A program made the translations under genes and the position numbers. Positions 1 through 12,480 of a stretch of 64,000 nucleotides of DNA are shown here, piece by piece. Position 1 is the stretch's first letter. The number at the start of each line of letters is the position of its first letter. The stretch is taken from the NCBI RefSeq assembly GCF_027887165.1, contig NC_077227.1, positions 548,051,065 through 548,115,064 of the forward strand, in the 5' to 3' direction. The stretch comes from Monodelphis domestica (taxonomy: Eukaryota; Chordata; Mammalia; Didelphimorphia; Didelphidae). The notes under the pieces are model-generated. The model saw only the letters and a list, made by a program, of their open reading frames with translations. It was not told where the DNA came from and ran no database searches.

Positions 1-59
1 CTATCTAACCTCTTTACTCCCATTTATTTTTATTTTTTTGACACTGTTGTAAAGGCTCT

Positions 60-290
60 ATTAAGGGAGATCAGGAAAAGCTTCTTACATAAGGTGGAAT
101 TTTCAAACTGAGACTTTGAAAGAAGCTAGGGAAGCCAGGAGATGGCATCAAGGAGGGAGAACATTCCAAGCATGGGGGAGAGCAATTGAAAATGCAGAGT
201 TGGGAGATGGAATTTCTTGTTTGAGGAATGTCAAGGAGGCCTGTGTCACCACCAGATTGTAGAATACGTGAAAGGGGAGGTCAAAATTAG
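60..290 (-). repeat. L2-clade LINE fragment
   Basis: Text such as 'gggaagccaggagatgg' and 'aacattccaagcatgggggag' matches the antisense L2 3' region that recurs at 4.0-4.3, 32.9 and 45.7 kb. It is old and has no open frame. Bases 291-515 are AT-rich and I see nothing there. Confidence 0.5.
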
Positions 291-519
291 CTTGTGTATA
301 AGCTTACATTCCACATCTATTTTTGATGACTGCTATTTTATAATACAATTTGGATTCTTAATATGCTGTTTCTTTTCTATAATTTGCCTTGGTATCATAA
401 ATCTTCTCTTTTCTCAAGTCAATTGTTACTTTATTAAATTCTATAAGGCATTCTTTTGATAATGTGAGTGACTGAGTATTCAAAGTATAGCTAACTTTAA
501 TAAGATTGTAATTTTTATT

Positions 520-1990
520 TTAATGGCACAGCCCTGCCATGAACACTGTAAATTGTTGGGTTTTTTTTTTTTAGTTAAAGGAGCACTTTGGAATTGATTT
601 TATGCACATCTTTTCAGTGTTTAGTAGTAGATTGATCCCCAGATACCTTATGCATCTTGTATTTATTTGGAATAGATTTCCTCTACCATTGCTTCATGAA
701 ATTTGTATTAACATATAGAATGTAGTTGACCTTCAAGGATTTATTTTGTAGCCTAAAACTTTGCTGAAGCTATTGTCTCAATTAGTGATTTTTGCTAATT
801 CCCTAGGACTTGTAAGAGTTAAAATGGTTGGTTGTCATAAACTGTAAGAATTAAAATAGTTGAGGACATAAACTGTAGTGATTAAAATAGTGGAAGACTT
901 AAATTGTAGTAGTTAAAGAGTGGATGAGTGAATTGTGACCGCAGAAATATGTTTTTTTATATTAAAAAAAAAAGTGGTCGCCAGGGAAATATTCCCAATT
1001 ATGAATTATACCCAAGTCAATTGGGTTTTATAGAGATTTTAATTAATTAATACAATGAGGAATTAAAGAAGGAGAGAGAGAATAAAAGAGGAATAAGTAT
1101 GAAGGGCCTTAGTCAACATGGCCTAGACCTGAGTCTTAAGAGAGAGATCAGTCAATCTTTAATCACTCACCACAAGATCTGTCCAAGCAAGGATTCTAGT
1201 GATCAGAGGTACCAGCTGCAATTCAGACTTCCCAGCTGACTGTCCCGAGAGAGACCCGGGAGAGACAGAGTCTCCTTAGAGGGAGTTCCAGCCAGAGACT
1301 CTCCCAAGAGCCTGTTTCCAGAGCTCTCTCCCAACAGCCTCTTTAGAGACTGTTTTCTCAAGAGACTGGTTCTGTCCTTATATAGGGAATTTTCTCCTAT
1401 GTCACCTCCCCTAAGTTCTCCCATCTACCAATCATGTTTTTCAAAGGACAGACCATTCTTAGTTCACACCTGAGTAGACTAGAATCTCTGAGTAAGTTTT
1501 CACCTCTTTGCTCCTTGTAAGCTCACAAGTTGCTTGACCTTTATAGGTACTTAGCACCCTTTTTGTATTAGTCCTAAAATAGGCATGGCTTAAGTATGGG
1601 TTTAAGTACTTTTCATTGTTCAGCAAGGAGTTTTTCCCCCTAAAGCAGGCTTAAGTACTGGAGTAGAGGTCCTCCCATTTCTGATCTAAGTAGAGTTCTC
1701 ACATTCCTGATCTAAGTTACTTTCACTGCCCAAATGGGGAATGGTCGCAATGAGGAATTTTTAAGGTTCACAATCCAACCTTATGAAGTAGGGTCTAAGA
1801 ATTTTTAAGGTTCACAGACTTTCCCAGTAAATTATGTTATCAGAAAATGGAAATAGTTTTATGTCCTCTTTACCTATCTTTATAAGCATTTCTTTTCTCT
1901 TGACTCATTGCTATTGTTCACATTTCCAGAATAGCATTATCTCTCTTATTTACTTATATACTTATTCATTTATATGACATAAAAAAGTGG
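520..1990 (-). mobile_element. Old L1 ORF2 relic, split by the solo LTR at 811-1816
   Basis: Bases 620-810 and 1817-1960 read, on the minus strand, like a decayed version of the reverse-transcriptase region of the intact L1s. For example, 'aactttgctgaagctattg' parallels 'aactttgctaaagttgctg' near 26340. The two halves are continuous once the LTR and one GACT are removed. Many indels and stops show this is much older than L1-A and L1-B. Confidence 0.6.
811..1816 (-). mobile_element. Solo LTR of an endogenous retrovirus-like element, with GACT duplication
   Basis: The element runs TG...CA and is flanked by GACT at 807-810 and 1817-1820, a 4 bp target duplication typical of class I or MaLR-type elements. 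On the minus strand a TATA box (CCCTATATAAGGAC) lies near 1376-1389, giving the orientation. Three diverged tandem units of about 35 bp ('aactgtag-gattaaaatagt') occupy 815-940. The motif CCCTGG(C/T)GACCAC near its 3' end also occurs in the LTR at 44387-45100, so the two families are related. No internal retroviral region is present. Confidence 0.75.
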
Positions 1991-2040
1991 CCACTGACAT
2001 CCATTCAAAGGTAATATGTTTTATTTTCTGGTATAAGGCA

Positions 2041-2190
2041 ATACTGAGAGGAAGAGAGAAACAGACAGACCAACAGATAGACAGACAGAGAAAGGGAGGA
2101 AGAGGAAGAGAGGGAAAGAAAGAGAAAGGGAGAGGGATAAGAAGAGAGACAAAGACAAAGAGACAGGCAGAGATTTGGCCCCTAGAGAGA
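2041..2190. repeat. Purine-rich low-complexity tract
   Basis: About 150 bp of GA-rich sequence with cagacaga and gggagagag runs. It explains the apparent Arg/Glu-rich and Ser/Leu-rich reading frames on the two strands. Confidence 0.85.
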
Positions 2191-2339
2191 CAGGAAGCAT
2201 TATTCCCATTTAAGGGAACTGAGTTGTGTGTGGAAGAAATCCCTGAATCTACAAGAGAGAGAAGACATAAATCATCATAATTTCTACACTAGCAAAAATA
2301 CACACATATATGTGTATGTGTGCACTCATATTTACTTAT

Positions 2340-2520
2340 TTCTAGGAATTCATTATTACATATAAATGCCATTGGAACAGTTGAAAAACATTTATCAAGG
2401 GCTTATTATATGCCAGAAATTGCCCTAAGCATTGGGTATACAAAAAAGGCAAAACAGAACAAAAGAAAACAAAAACAGATTCAAGCTCCTACCTCCTCTA
2501 CATGTGGAAGCACATTTTGA
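2340..2520 (-). repeat. L2 3'-end fragment
   Basis: Contains the antisense L2 3' signature: 'catttatcaagggcttattat', 'tgccagaaattgccctaagc', then a 'tatacaaaaaaggcaaaac' stretch. Confidence 0.6.
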
Positions 2521-2639
2521 AGGTTTATTCTTATATATGCTATCTATGGAAACTCAATGTGATTGCTACATGCTCATGCTCTCCTTAATTAACATGTGGA
2601 AGTTCATGTTTTAGTTTCACTCATCATTCAAGACTGTTG

Positions 2640-3030
2640 ATGCCCTGGGCTTATCCCTGAAGTGTTATCTATTCTTCACCTGTTTCCCCCACCTTTTACC
2701 TTGGACCCTAAATTTTAATCATTCCAGACTGCATGCTGTGTGGCCAAAATGTCTTTGTGCTCATGCTCATGCTCTTTCCTATATTTGGAATGCTCACCAT
2801 CTTGGAATGCTCACCTTCCAACATGTACTCATCTCTTAAGGCTCTAGTTAAATGTCACCTCCATTTTGACATCCTTTTCTAACTAGATATATCTTCCTTC
2901 TTCAATGATGATTCCTCATATTAAATAATTAAAACATTCCATGTTATAAGATGGTACTAGCTCCCTGAAGGCAAAGATTTTTCATCCTTGAGATCTCTGG
3001 CACCCAGTCCAAAGTGGGCACTCAACGTGT
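2640..3030 (+). repeat. L2 3'-region fragment, sense
   Basis: Shows the L2 order 'ctttcctatatttggaatgct', 'ttaaatgtcacctccatttt', then 'ctccctgaaggcaaagattt' and 'ggcacccagtcc'. Bases 3031-3590 hold no recognisable gene. Confidence 0.6.
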
Positions 3031-3599
3031 CTTGCTTTCATTCCTCCCAGATAAAAATTTAGATTTTGTTACAAGGGGAACTTTGGCCTTTCCAAAATCA
3101 TCTTCAGAGGGTAGCTGCCTGCATGGTCAGTGCTTGTTACATGTTTAGTTAAGGCCAGTTTTGCCTGCATCAGCCCTTTTCTCAGTCGGGGCTGGAGCAG
3201 GGGAGGAGGGTGGCCAGTTGAATAGTTCCTTTTCTCTTTTAATTGCCATGACTGATCTTTAATGTCTAGATTAATCGTGATGTTGGCACAAAGGCATATT
3301 TCCAAGTCCTTTACATGTGTTCATTATCTCATAAATTACCTAACCAAAAAAGCGTCAGACATCTTAGAGTTTGTTGATGACAGGAATTAATTCATAATGT
3401 GCCTAAAAAATTAGAATGGCAGTTTTGCTGCCATGATTATTTGTCAAAAATTTTTGTGCCTAAAGTTCCTGATTTCAAGTATCAATGAGATTTTTCTCAA
3501 AGATGAACACTGGCCTAGAAGCTGGAAGAACTTGGTTTACTCTATCACTAATCATGGGAAAGCCATTTAACTGGAGCCTCAGTTTTTTCACATATAAAA

Positions 3600-5160
3600 T
3601 AAGAGAGTCAAAAAACAAGGAATTATTAAGTGTTTACTACGTTCTAAGCACTGATAGATTCTAGGGATACAAGTAAAAGAAATGAACTGGGGGTGGGGAT
3701 ACATGTTTACAGAAAAGCAAATACAAAATATGCACACAAAAAAGTGATGGGGAAAATAAATGGGGGCATGCTTCAGTCCATAAACATTCAATAAGCCTTT
3801 ATTATGTGCCTGGCATTATGATAAGTGCTGAGGATACAAAGCTCCCTCCTTAAATGGAGAGTCTGAGACTTAGGAGGTCTCTGTTGCAGTCAGAAGGAAA
3901 GAGGGGCCCCAGGGGCAGGTGGTACTGAGGACTTTTAAACTTAATAATGGATGTTACCTTGAAAGATGAGTTTCTGGGGAGAGTGATGAAGTCTAGGAGG
4001 GCAGCCTGATGGAAAATGATGAGGTAGCTGCCCTAGGTCCCTTCCTTAAATAGAACACCTGAGAGTAGTTGACAGAAATGCACAACACTGAAGACCTTTC
4101 ACTGGAGGTGGCACCTGAGCTGAGCCTTGAAGGGAGCTATGGCTGTTCTAAGACAGAGGTAAGGGGTTTGTGGTGGTGTGTGGAGAATATTCCACTAAGA
4201 GGGCACCAAAATGTAAGAAGGAATATCTGTGTCATATATGAAGAGCAGAAAAGCCAGGCAGTTTGCCTGGAGCATCAAGGGTGAGAGGGAGTAATGTGTA
4301 GTAAATTATTTAAAAACAAGTCTAGAAAGATGGGCTGAAGCCACATTGTCAAGTAGAGGAGTTGTATTTTAGCCTAAAGGCAATAGGAGTCAATGAAGCT
4401 TCTTGAGCAGTAGTGATATAATCAAGCCTGTACTTTAGGAATATCTTCAGCATCTTTGTGGAAGATGTATTGATTAGGAAGAGGAGACACTACCTGAAGG
4501 GAGACCTGTTAGAAAGATATTGCACCAGTCCACAGTGATGAAGGCCTGGACTAGATGGTCATCAGGTGAATAGAGAGAAGGGGATGCATAAGAGTGATAG
4601 CAAGAAGGAGTTGACAAGACCCGATAATTGATTGGTTATGGGAGGTGAGTGAGAGTCAAAGTTCAGGTCAGTTAATGAATGTCTATCTGGTTTGAACCTG
4701 GGTCATTGGAAGAATTATATCCATGATAAAAAATAAAAAAAAGTTATAAGGGGGTGGGTTTAAGGGAAAGGCAATGAGTTCTTGTTCATGTGGAATTGAG
4801 ATGCCTATGGGACACTCAGAGGCTATGTCAGGTAGATAGCTGGAGATGTTGACCAATTCAGGGTGATGATGAAGGCTGGATACATGTATTCCTGCATTAG
4901 CTGCATAGAGATGACAGTTGGATTCAACGGACCTGGTGACGTCTCAGTGTAGGGAGAGGAAAGGGTGTAAGACAGAACATTGGAGAGATGCCCAGACATA
5001 GGGGTGGAATATGAGAATGGAAACATGCCAGAATGGTGCACCAAAAACCCAGAAAGAGGCAGTGGCTAACACCTAGTGTACTAGAGGTCAAGGATGAGAA
5101 CTGGGAAGATCATTCGATTTTGCAATAGGGATCACTGGTGATGAAAACAATGGACACAGT
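3600..5160 (-). repeat. L2-clade LINE, antisense, fragmented
   Basis: Two overlapping L2 3' tails (3610-3790 and 3790-3860) lead into a longer antisense L2 body. That body carries 'gatgcccagacataggg' and 'gcatagagatgacagttgg', the decayed antisense form of the L2 reverse-transcriptase region. There is no open frame. The region is old mammalian or marsupial repeat. Confidence 0.6.
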
Positions 5161-5179
5161 GACCCTAACAATGTATAGA

Positions 5180-5510
5180 ACATTTTTTTGCCCGGGGTTC
5201 CTTCCTTTCCCTTTATCATTTTTTAAACTTAAATTTGTTACATTCAAATACCCAGTTAACTCCCTCCCTCCCTCCACCCCCCATCAGAGAAGGCATCATT
5301 TGACAAAATGACATATGTATATTGACTTATTAATTAATTGTCTTATTTCTATTTGTCAGTTCTTTCTCTGGAAATTGGGCCTACACAAGTTGTTCTTCAA
5401 ATAATATTTCTATTGCTGCATATAATGTCCTCTTGATTCTGCTCATTTTATTCTTCATAATTTCATGATCTTTATTTTTTTTAAATGTTCTTTAAGGTGG
5501 GACACAAACC
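5180..5510 (-). repeat. Old L1 3'-UTR fragment
   Basis: A CT-rich run 'ctccctccctccctccacccc' is followed by 'tctattgctgcatataatgtcctcttgattctg'-like text. This resembles the antisense 3' end of older marsupial L1 families (C-rich box, then ORF2 end). Subfamily not determined. Confidence 0.45.
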
Positions 5511-5836
5511 AAAGCTTCAAGGAGAACTGTGACATGAAGAGGTCTGGTTATGTTGCTGTCAGGGTAACTTTAGTGATTGTAGAAGGGGTGGGGGGAAGAA
5601 GTCTGTTTTGGCCTCATTAGATCATGTAACTTGGTATTCAGGTCATGTTAAAAAGCCTTCTAAAGAAGGATTTGTTAATTATTGTGGGTGTGGAGATATA
5701 AAGATAATAGCTTTAAGGGAATTTACATTCTAATGAGGGATACACGTACTCTAAGTATATACATAATATAGGCAAAATAAATATCAAGTTGTTTTAGGAG
5801 GGAGGCCACTAACAAAACAACTGTAAAGTCATGAAA

Positions 5837-6006
5837 CCTTTCTTTTCTTAGAATCAAAACCATGTATTGATTCCAAGGCAGAAGAGACATAATGGGGGTT
5901 AAGTGACTTGCTCAGTCACATAGCTAGTTAGTGTCTGGGGTCACATTTGAACCCAAGATCTCCTGTCCCTATACCTGGTTCTCAATCTTCTTAGCCAACT
6001 AACTCC
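5837..6006 (-). mobile_element. Marsupial tRNA-derived SINE, old copy
   Basis: The antisense SINE order is present: 'gtattgattccaaggcagaag', 'aagtgacttgctcagtcaca', 'acatttgaacccaagatctcc'. The tRNA-like head toward 6000 is degraded. Confidence 0.7.
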
Positions 6007-6396
6007 CCTTGAACCTTTTCATATACAAGGTAGCCCTTGAGAGGGATTCTGAGAAAAGGTGAGGAGGGCAAGAATGTTAAGCAGGCCAGCTAGAAGAAGG
6101 GCATGGAAGTGAGACACGAGCATGGTGTAAGAACATAGATATGATGGATCATAGAGTGCAAAGAGAAATCATGTGTGGTAGCAAAGGGCCAGATTATGAG
6201 GAGTTTTAAATGCCAAATGGAGAAGCTTCTATTTTATTCTAGAGGCCACTGGAATAAAGGAAGTGGGCTGATAGGACTTTTGTGTATGGAAAATCACACT
6301 GGTAGCTATGTGCATAGTGGAATGTGGATAGGCTTGAAGGAGAGAGACCAAATAGGAGACTTCTTTAATAGTCCAGCTGAGAAGTGATAAGGGCCT

Positions 6397-6686
6397 TGTA
6401 TAATTGGAAATCTGTTACCGTAAAAACTGCATTTCCCAGGAGTCCACTGACTTCCTGTTATGTACTTCCTGTAGACAGGGGGCTATATTGAGTGGGGTTC
6501 CTGATCTCACTCTCTTTGCTTCCTGTGGGCAACTGTGGTGGAGCTTGGGGTTTTTGAACAGGTAAATTAGCCATGGGCACGTGGTTTTTATTTTGTTACT
6601 TTTTTATTCCTTTACTTCTAATGATCATTAATAAATCTCTTAAAATATAAAATTGAAATTATTTGAAATTAATTTTCATTTTTACA
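6397..6686 (+). repeat. 5' LTR of the 6.4-10.2 kb element
   Basis: TG...CA ends. It contains 'aactgcatttcccaggagtc', a 'gggggctatattgagtgg' TATA-like stretch and an AATAAA ('cattaataaatctc') near the end. Pairs with 9953-10243. Confidence 0.85.
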
Positions 6687-9600
6687 ATGATGGCAACCAC
6701 TGAAGTTGGAGAAAGAATTATTAAAATTTTAAGCCATATTTCTCCTGCCATGGTTTTTTGTACCCCCACTCCCACCTCGCTAACTCCGAGAGAACTCTGA
6801 ACTGATTATGAGCTGCTGCCCGGCTCCTGCTGCTTTTTCTTTCCCATTTCTTGCCGGCCACTTTTCTTTGAGTGACTTAGCCTGGGACTCTTGGCAGAGA
6901 AGAGATAAGCCTCTTCTCACACCTATCTGTTTGAGCCAGTGTTCCTTGCTACTGCCTCTGTCATTATTGCTGTGGATCCAGCTTCCTGGGTTGCCCCAGC
7001 TATCTGCTCCTGATCCTCTTGATCTTCCTGATCCCTGACTCCTGCTCCTGCTCCGCCTCTGACTCTGGCTGCTGTTGCTGTTCCTGTTGTGCTGCTGATT
7101 GCTGCAACTGCTTCTTTAGAACACACAAGCTGGGAATCCTTGGAGCTGATCTCCAGGCAGCTGGTAAAAACCCGGGTTTCTCTTAGGCAACAATTAGCCT
7201 AACTTCCTGTCCACATGGCAGGGGAAGGAAGCTGCTCCCTAGCCCTTTACCCCAAGGGGGAAGGGGAAGGAAGGTTACTCTTCCAAACAGCAAGTAAAAT
7301 TGCAAGCATGGCTCACTCTATGAAAGAGCAGTACATTGCCTATTTCTAACAGCTCCCAGTTTTAGGATGCCTTTTCTTCCTACCATTCCTGGGTGCACTG
7401 GTCCTTGTGATTATCTGGCCTAAAGTTCAGGGGAGAAATTAATCTCCCTAAAACCCCTTGCCATTTGGGCCTGCCCAGTTTATAAGATACATCCAATTTG
7501 GGATTCCTCTAAACTATTTTCAGTGAGGAACTCTCCTTCACTATGGGAGATCCCAGAAGTGTGGCAAAAGAAATCCAAATGGATAGGAAAGGAACTTTAT
7601 AAAGTCTGGAGCTGAAATTTTTAAGCCATTTCAGACTCCATGGTTTTATGTAAGTCTCTGTATCTTATTATATTTTGCTGATTGTCTGCTTTAAGATTTA
7701 ATTTTGTTGTTTTAAGTTCATATATTAATCTGAATACTATTGTTACACTGATTTATTTTAATTTACTGTTTTAGCTATTAGATATATTCTATCTTTCCCT
7801 TATAACTATACTGAACAAAATATCAGTGTATAAGCCCATGAACATCTTGCCCAAATCCTCATTACTAGATCCATTAAGATCACATGTTGCCTAAATGGCC
7901 TTTTCTTCCATTTTGCCTTTGTTAAATTGTTACAGAGATGATGGATGGACTCCGTCAACCTAGCTGACAATCTTTTGAGAACTTAATGAGCTAAATATCT
8001 CAAATTGATTTTAAAGGGTCTACAGACATGATTTTTAGATTTTTAAAATAGCTCTAACTAATCATTTGCCTGTCTATGAGTTATTTGTAACAAGAGGTAA
8101 AGGGTCCATTTAGTAGCTCAAGTGAAGTGCGATTGCACTATTATAATCCCCACCTTCACATTTGTAAAAATGTAAATGAGTGAGCCTATCACAGTCTCAT
8201 ACCAGAGGAGCTGGGTAGTTGTTCCTATGGTATGATACCCCTGGATGGCTCCCAAGAGGGAGCATCTCCCATTTGTAACTCTTCAGCTTACTCTACCCTT
8301 CCACCAGAATGATCTAGATTCTTGGTGACGTTTTTAGACCCAACATCAACAGTACAGAAGTTTGTGTCTTTTCTGGGCTCCTCTGCCACATTTTGTAATG
8401 ATGCTAGTAATAGATTATATATATATCTCAGCCAAGGTTGAAAGATTGCTACACATGAAAAACTTGTGACAAGTATCCATTAGTTTCTAAAGTTTTTTAA
8501 AAAAAATATCACACAGCAGATTCATGTGAATCATAATGATAGTGGGTTTGCTTGCTATTGTCATTAAATGGGCTATTATAACTTTGGGGATTTTGATACT
8601 TCTTGAAAATCATTTGTGCTCACACAGTGATTCATGGCTGTTTGAAAAAGAAATGGATCTCACTCTTTGGGTGAGAATCCTTTGTATTCTACCTTTCCTT
8701 GGCTGACACAGTGTGTCACTGATTGTAAGCTATATATATATTTTCATTTTAACAACATTTTATTATTGTTTTCCTTTGCATGTGCAATATAGTGTTATTT
8801 ATTTTTTCTCTTCTTTTTTGTATCTGAAGCACATCACTAGTACTGAGTTTTCTTTAATTTTTTTATCTTGCAGTAATATAAGTTCAAAATACATTTGCCC
8901 TAATGTCAATGAATATCCATAAAAGCTTTAGACTATAGAAATGTCATTCATTGTTTAAAAATTATGAAACTTTGTTTAATGATTGTCTGATTCCAGAAGA
9001 AGAGTATACAAAAAGAGCCACTGTACAGTTCTAAAGAGGCAAAAAGTTACCTGCATAGTGCCTAAAGAGCACAAAGGTTAAAGAGACAAGATCCCAGTGG
9101 GATTGATGTAATTTTGAGCCAAGACAAGAGGACTTGAACTTGTTTGGGGTTTGAGGTTGAAGCTATTTTGACATATGTAAGAAGCCAGACTTCCTGAGCT
9201 ATATTCTATCAAGCACCTCACTTTAGCTGCCATCCTGGCTTCCATTTGCTGCTGAAATCTAGTCCCTTTTTTTCTTTCATAGTTTGGCAAACTTTCTGTA
9301 GTCCTGGCCACTGATTGGGTGCTAATTACATAAATCACTAATTGGGCCCTGATTCAAGGACCTGTTATAGGTTTATTTTCCTTTATTTAGAATTTTTACA
9401 CATAAGATTTTAATATTCTGTATTTCATCCAGAAGTTATTTTTTATCTTTTATTTAGATGTTTTTGATTTCTCTTGCTAATTTATTCATATACTTCATCC
9501 ATATAATTCATACACTTCATAACTCAGCCATGCATCCCTAAGTGATCCCTGTGTTTTTCAACATCTTTCTCAGGGGGGAATGTATTATTATCCGATAATA

Positions 9601-9952
9601 CAAAGCTTAAATTCTTTTGAGAGTAATTTTAGGATAAGAAACTTGCTACCTCCCAGAATCCAGAAAGTGAACTGTTTGGAGGAGACAAGAAGATGCTTGC
9701 ATAGACCACACACTATACCAGAAGATCTAGATAAAATTTTGGGATGTGGTGATTTGAACTGTGTGGGGTTGAGGGCATTTGTTTTGTATGTATACTCATG
9801 CTGAAGGGGAATGCCCTCTAATTGGCTTTTTGTCAATGCACCTAGCATGCATTGGTTTTGTTCTTTTCCCCTTTTAGATTGTAATTTAAAAGTTGGTTAT
9901 GTTTACAAGATCCATTGAAGAGACCAGTCTTCCACTGGATCTCAGGGGGTAA

Positions 9953-10243
9953 TGTGTAATTGGAAATCTTTTACTGTAAAAACTGCATTTCCCTGGAACC
10001 CACTGACTTCCTGTTGTTACATACTTCCTGTAGACAGAGGATATATTGAGTGGGATTCCTGGTCTTGCTCTCTTTGGTTCCTGTGGGTGACTGTGGTGGA
10101 GCTCGGGGGTTTGAACAAGTAGATTAGCCATAGGCATATGGTTTTTATTTTGTTGCCTTTTTATTCCTTTACTTCTAATGATCATTAATAAATCTCTTAA
10201 AATATAATACCAAAATTATTTGAGATTAATTTTAATTGTTACA
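9953..10243 (+). repeat. 3' LTR of the 6.4-10.2 kb element
   Basis: Same order as the 5' LTR, with 'aactgcatttccctggaacc' and 'cattaataaatctcttaaaa'. It ends TTACA immediately before the GCCT duplication. Confidence 0.85.
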
Positions 10244-10919
10244 GCCTGAACTGTGCTGGAATTGGGTGATGGAAAAAAGGGAACATAGGGAGCAAGGTTA
10301 TGAAGATAGAAATTAAAAGATTTGGTTAAGTGGACATGTAGGATGATTCAGAATGAAGAGCTGAGAAAGTCCTCAAAGCTGCAAATGCTGGTGACTCTGA
10401 GGTTGATGGTGCCTTTCACAGTACTAGGGGTGTAAAGAAAAGGGATGAGATTGTTGGAAATATAAATTGTATTCCAGACATGCAGAATTTGGTATGCCTA
10501 TGAAACATCAAATTTAAATACTGAAGTCAGCTGACAATGAGGGGCTGGAGCTCAGAAGATACTAGGGCTGGATAAAGATTTTTGGGATACATAGAACATA
10601 GAAAGGGTTATTGAACCTGGGGAAGCTGAGATCAATAAGGGAATGTAGGGAGGAAAAAAGGCCCAGGACAGAACCTTGGGGGATGCTTAGAAGTAGGAAG
10701 AAAAACAAAAGAGAGCAGTTTTGAAAATGAAGAGTAGAAAGAATATAGAGGAGAAACTGGTATCAAATGCTGCAAAGATTAAGAGGGATGGGGATCAATG
10801 AAAGACCATTCAGTTTGGAAATTAAGAGTTCAGAGGTGACACTCGAGAAATAATACTGAAGAAATTTCAAGTGGTAAAGATTAAAGATCTATTATTATAA
10901 TTGTTATAACATATTGTGT

Positions 10920-11340
10920 ACACTCTAGACCAAGGATTATTAATAGCTCAGATCCAGCCAGACAACTACTAGCTGTCTAACCTTAGGAAAATAATTTCCT
11001 ATGCCTGTTGCCTCATTTGTAAAATGGGGACAATATCCTTCCTCTTTCAGGGTTGTTATGAAGAGAAGGTACAATTAATAGTTTGTTTTTTTAAAAACCC
11101 TTAACTTCCGTACTGTGTATTGACTCCAAGGCAGAAGAGTGGTAAGGGCTAGGCAATGGGGGTCAAGTGACTTGCCCAGGGTCACACAGCTAGGAAGTGT
11201 CTGAGGCCAGATTTGAACCTAGAACCTCCTGTCTCTAGGCCTGGCTCTCAATCTACTGAGCTACCCAGCTGCCCCCAGTATAATAATATTGTAAAGGGTT
11301 TTGCAAACCTTAAAGTACTATACAAATGCTAGCTTTTGTC
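10920..11340 (+). repeat. MIR-type SINE interrupted by a younger SINE
   Basis: MIR text 'cctcatttgtaaaatgggga' and 'gggttgttatgaagag' resumes after the insertion as 'gtaaagggttttgcaaacc'. The SINE at 11085-11276 sits inside it, so it is younger. Confidence 0.65.
11085..11276 (-). mobile_element. Marsupial tRNA-derived SINE, well preserved
   Basis: Complete antisense copy. It runs from 'cttccgtactgtgtattgac' through 'caagtgacttgcccagggtc' to the head 'ctgagctacccagctgcccc'. The head corresponds to the tRNA-like GGGGCAGCTGGGTAGCTCAG with its A-box. Confidence 0.88.
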
Positions 11341-11344
11341 TTAT

Positions 11345-11500
11345 CTCTTTGGCAGTCTCATGAAAACTGTAGTCTCTTTTTTGAAAAATTTTAAAAATAT
11401 TAAACAAAAATATATGATAAAAACCCAATTATATTGAAAAAGCTACCAAAATATTAAAAAACAAAAACAAGTTCATGGAGATCATGCTCAGAACCCCTTT
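11345..11500 (+). repeat. Unclassified interspersed repeat (also at 15470-15660)
   Basis: Shares 'attatattgaaaaagctacc-aaaatatt' and 'aagttcatgga' type text with 15470-15660. I recognise it as a common dispersed repeat but cannot name the family. Confidence 0.4.
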
Positions 11501-12480
11501 TTATTCCCCAATTGATAAATGGTCAAATGGTCAAAGGATATAAAAAGGCAGTTTTCAGAGGAAGAAATTAAAGCTACCTATAATCCTGTGAAAAAAGGCT
11601 CTAATCACTATTGATAAGAGAAATGCAAATTAAAACAACTCTGAGATACCAGCTCACACCTATCAGATTGGCCAAAATGATAGAAAAGGAAAATGATAAA
11701 TGTTGGAGGGCATGTGGGAAAATTAGGACACTGACATACTATTGAGTTGTGAACCAATCCAGACATTCTAGAGAGCAATTTGGATCTCTGCACAAAGTAT
11801 AAAACCATATACACTCTTCCCTGCCATACAGACTACAAGGTCTATAGCCCAAAGAAATCAAAAAAAGAGGAAAAAGACCTGTTTGTTAAAAAATGTTTAC
11901 AGTAGCTCTTTTTTTTTGTGTTGGCAAAGAACTGAAAATTGAGGGGATGTCCATCAATTGGGGAATGGCTGAAAAAGTTGTGGCATATGATTGTAATGAA
12001 ATACTATTGTGCTTATAAGACATGCCAAGCAAGATGATTTTAGAATAACCTATTAAGACTGGCATGAACTGATACAAAGTGAAGTGAGCAGAACCAAGAG
12101 AACATCATACACAGCAACAAGCAATATTGTACGATAACTGGAAAACTTGGCTATTCTTAGTAATACCATGATCCAAGACAATTCTGAAGGACATAGGATG
12201 TAAAATGCTATCTGCCCCTAGAGAAAGAACTGACGTAGTATGAATGCAGATTGAAGCATACTTTTCCACTGTATTTTGTGGGTTAACTTTTTTTGAATAT
12301 GTATCTTCTTCCATAATATGCCCAATATGAAAATATATTTTGCATGATTATATATGTATAACCTAGACCAAATTGCCTGTCTCAGGGGAGGTGAATTTGG
12401 AAATTAAAATTTTAGAAAATATGTTAAAATTGTCTTTACACTTAGTTGGGAAAAAATAAAATATTGAAAAGAGAGCAAAG
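11500..12480 (+). mobile_element. Old 5'-truncated L1 (ORF2 end and 3' UTR)
   Basis: It follows the same order as the 3' part of L1-B: 'ttgataaatggtcaaa', 'aacaactctgagataccagc', 'tccatcaattggggaatggc', 'gaaatactattgtgct', 'agaaccaagagaacatc'. Frames are broken throughout. The 3' UTR differs from that of L1-A and L1-B, so this is an older subfamily. It ends in 'gggaaaaaataaaatattg'. Confidence 0.8.

Larger units (their letters stand above)
6397..10243 (+). mobile_element. Complete two-LTR retroelement without recognisable coding capacity
   Basis: Two directly repeated LTRs (290 and 291 bp) bound a 3.27 kb internal region. The outer flanks carry GCCT at 6393-6396 and 10244-10247, a 4 bp target duplication proving a single insertion event into an L2. 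A purine run 'cagggggtaa' directly precedes the 3' LTR as a polypurine tract would. A TGG lies four bases inside the 5' LTR as a possible primer-binding site start. By eye the LTRs differ at roughly one base in eight, so the insertion is old. The internal region has no frame longer than about 86 codons and I see no gag, protease, polymerase or envelope motif. It is either a non-autonomous passenger or a fully decayed provirus. Confidence 0.82.
6010..10870 (-). repeat. L2 LINE split by the LTR element at 6397-10243
   Basis: Bases 6010-6396 and 10244-10870 belong to one antisense L2. Across the junction, '...gtgataagggcct' and 'gcctgaactgtgctgg' rejoin into the usual L2 text once the insertion and one GCCT are removed. 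At about 10650-10690, 'ggacagaaccttgggggatgc' is the antisense of the conserved L2 reverse-transcriptase G-V-P-Q-G-S-V-L-G-P block. All frames are broken. Confidence 0.75.

Noticed and set aside
1203..1424. 73-residue Leu/Ser-rich minus-strand frame
   Set aside because: Lies across the U3/R part of the solo LTR, spanning its TATA region. No matching retroviral protein.
1987..2280. Arg/Glu/Lys-rich frame and its Ser/Leu-rich opposite
   Set aside because: Low-complexity purine tract, not coding.
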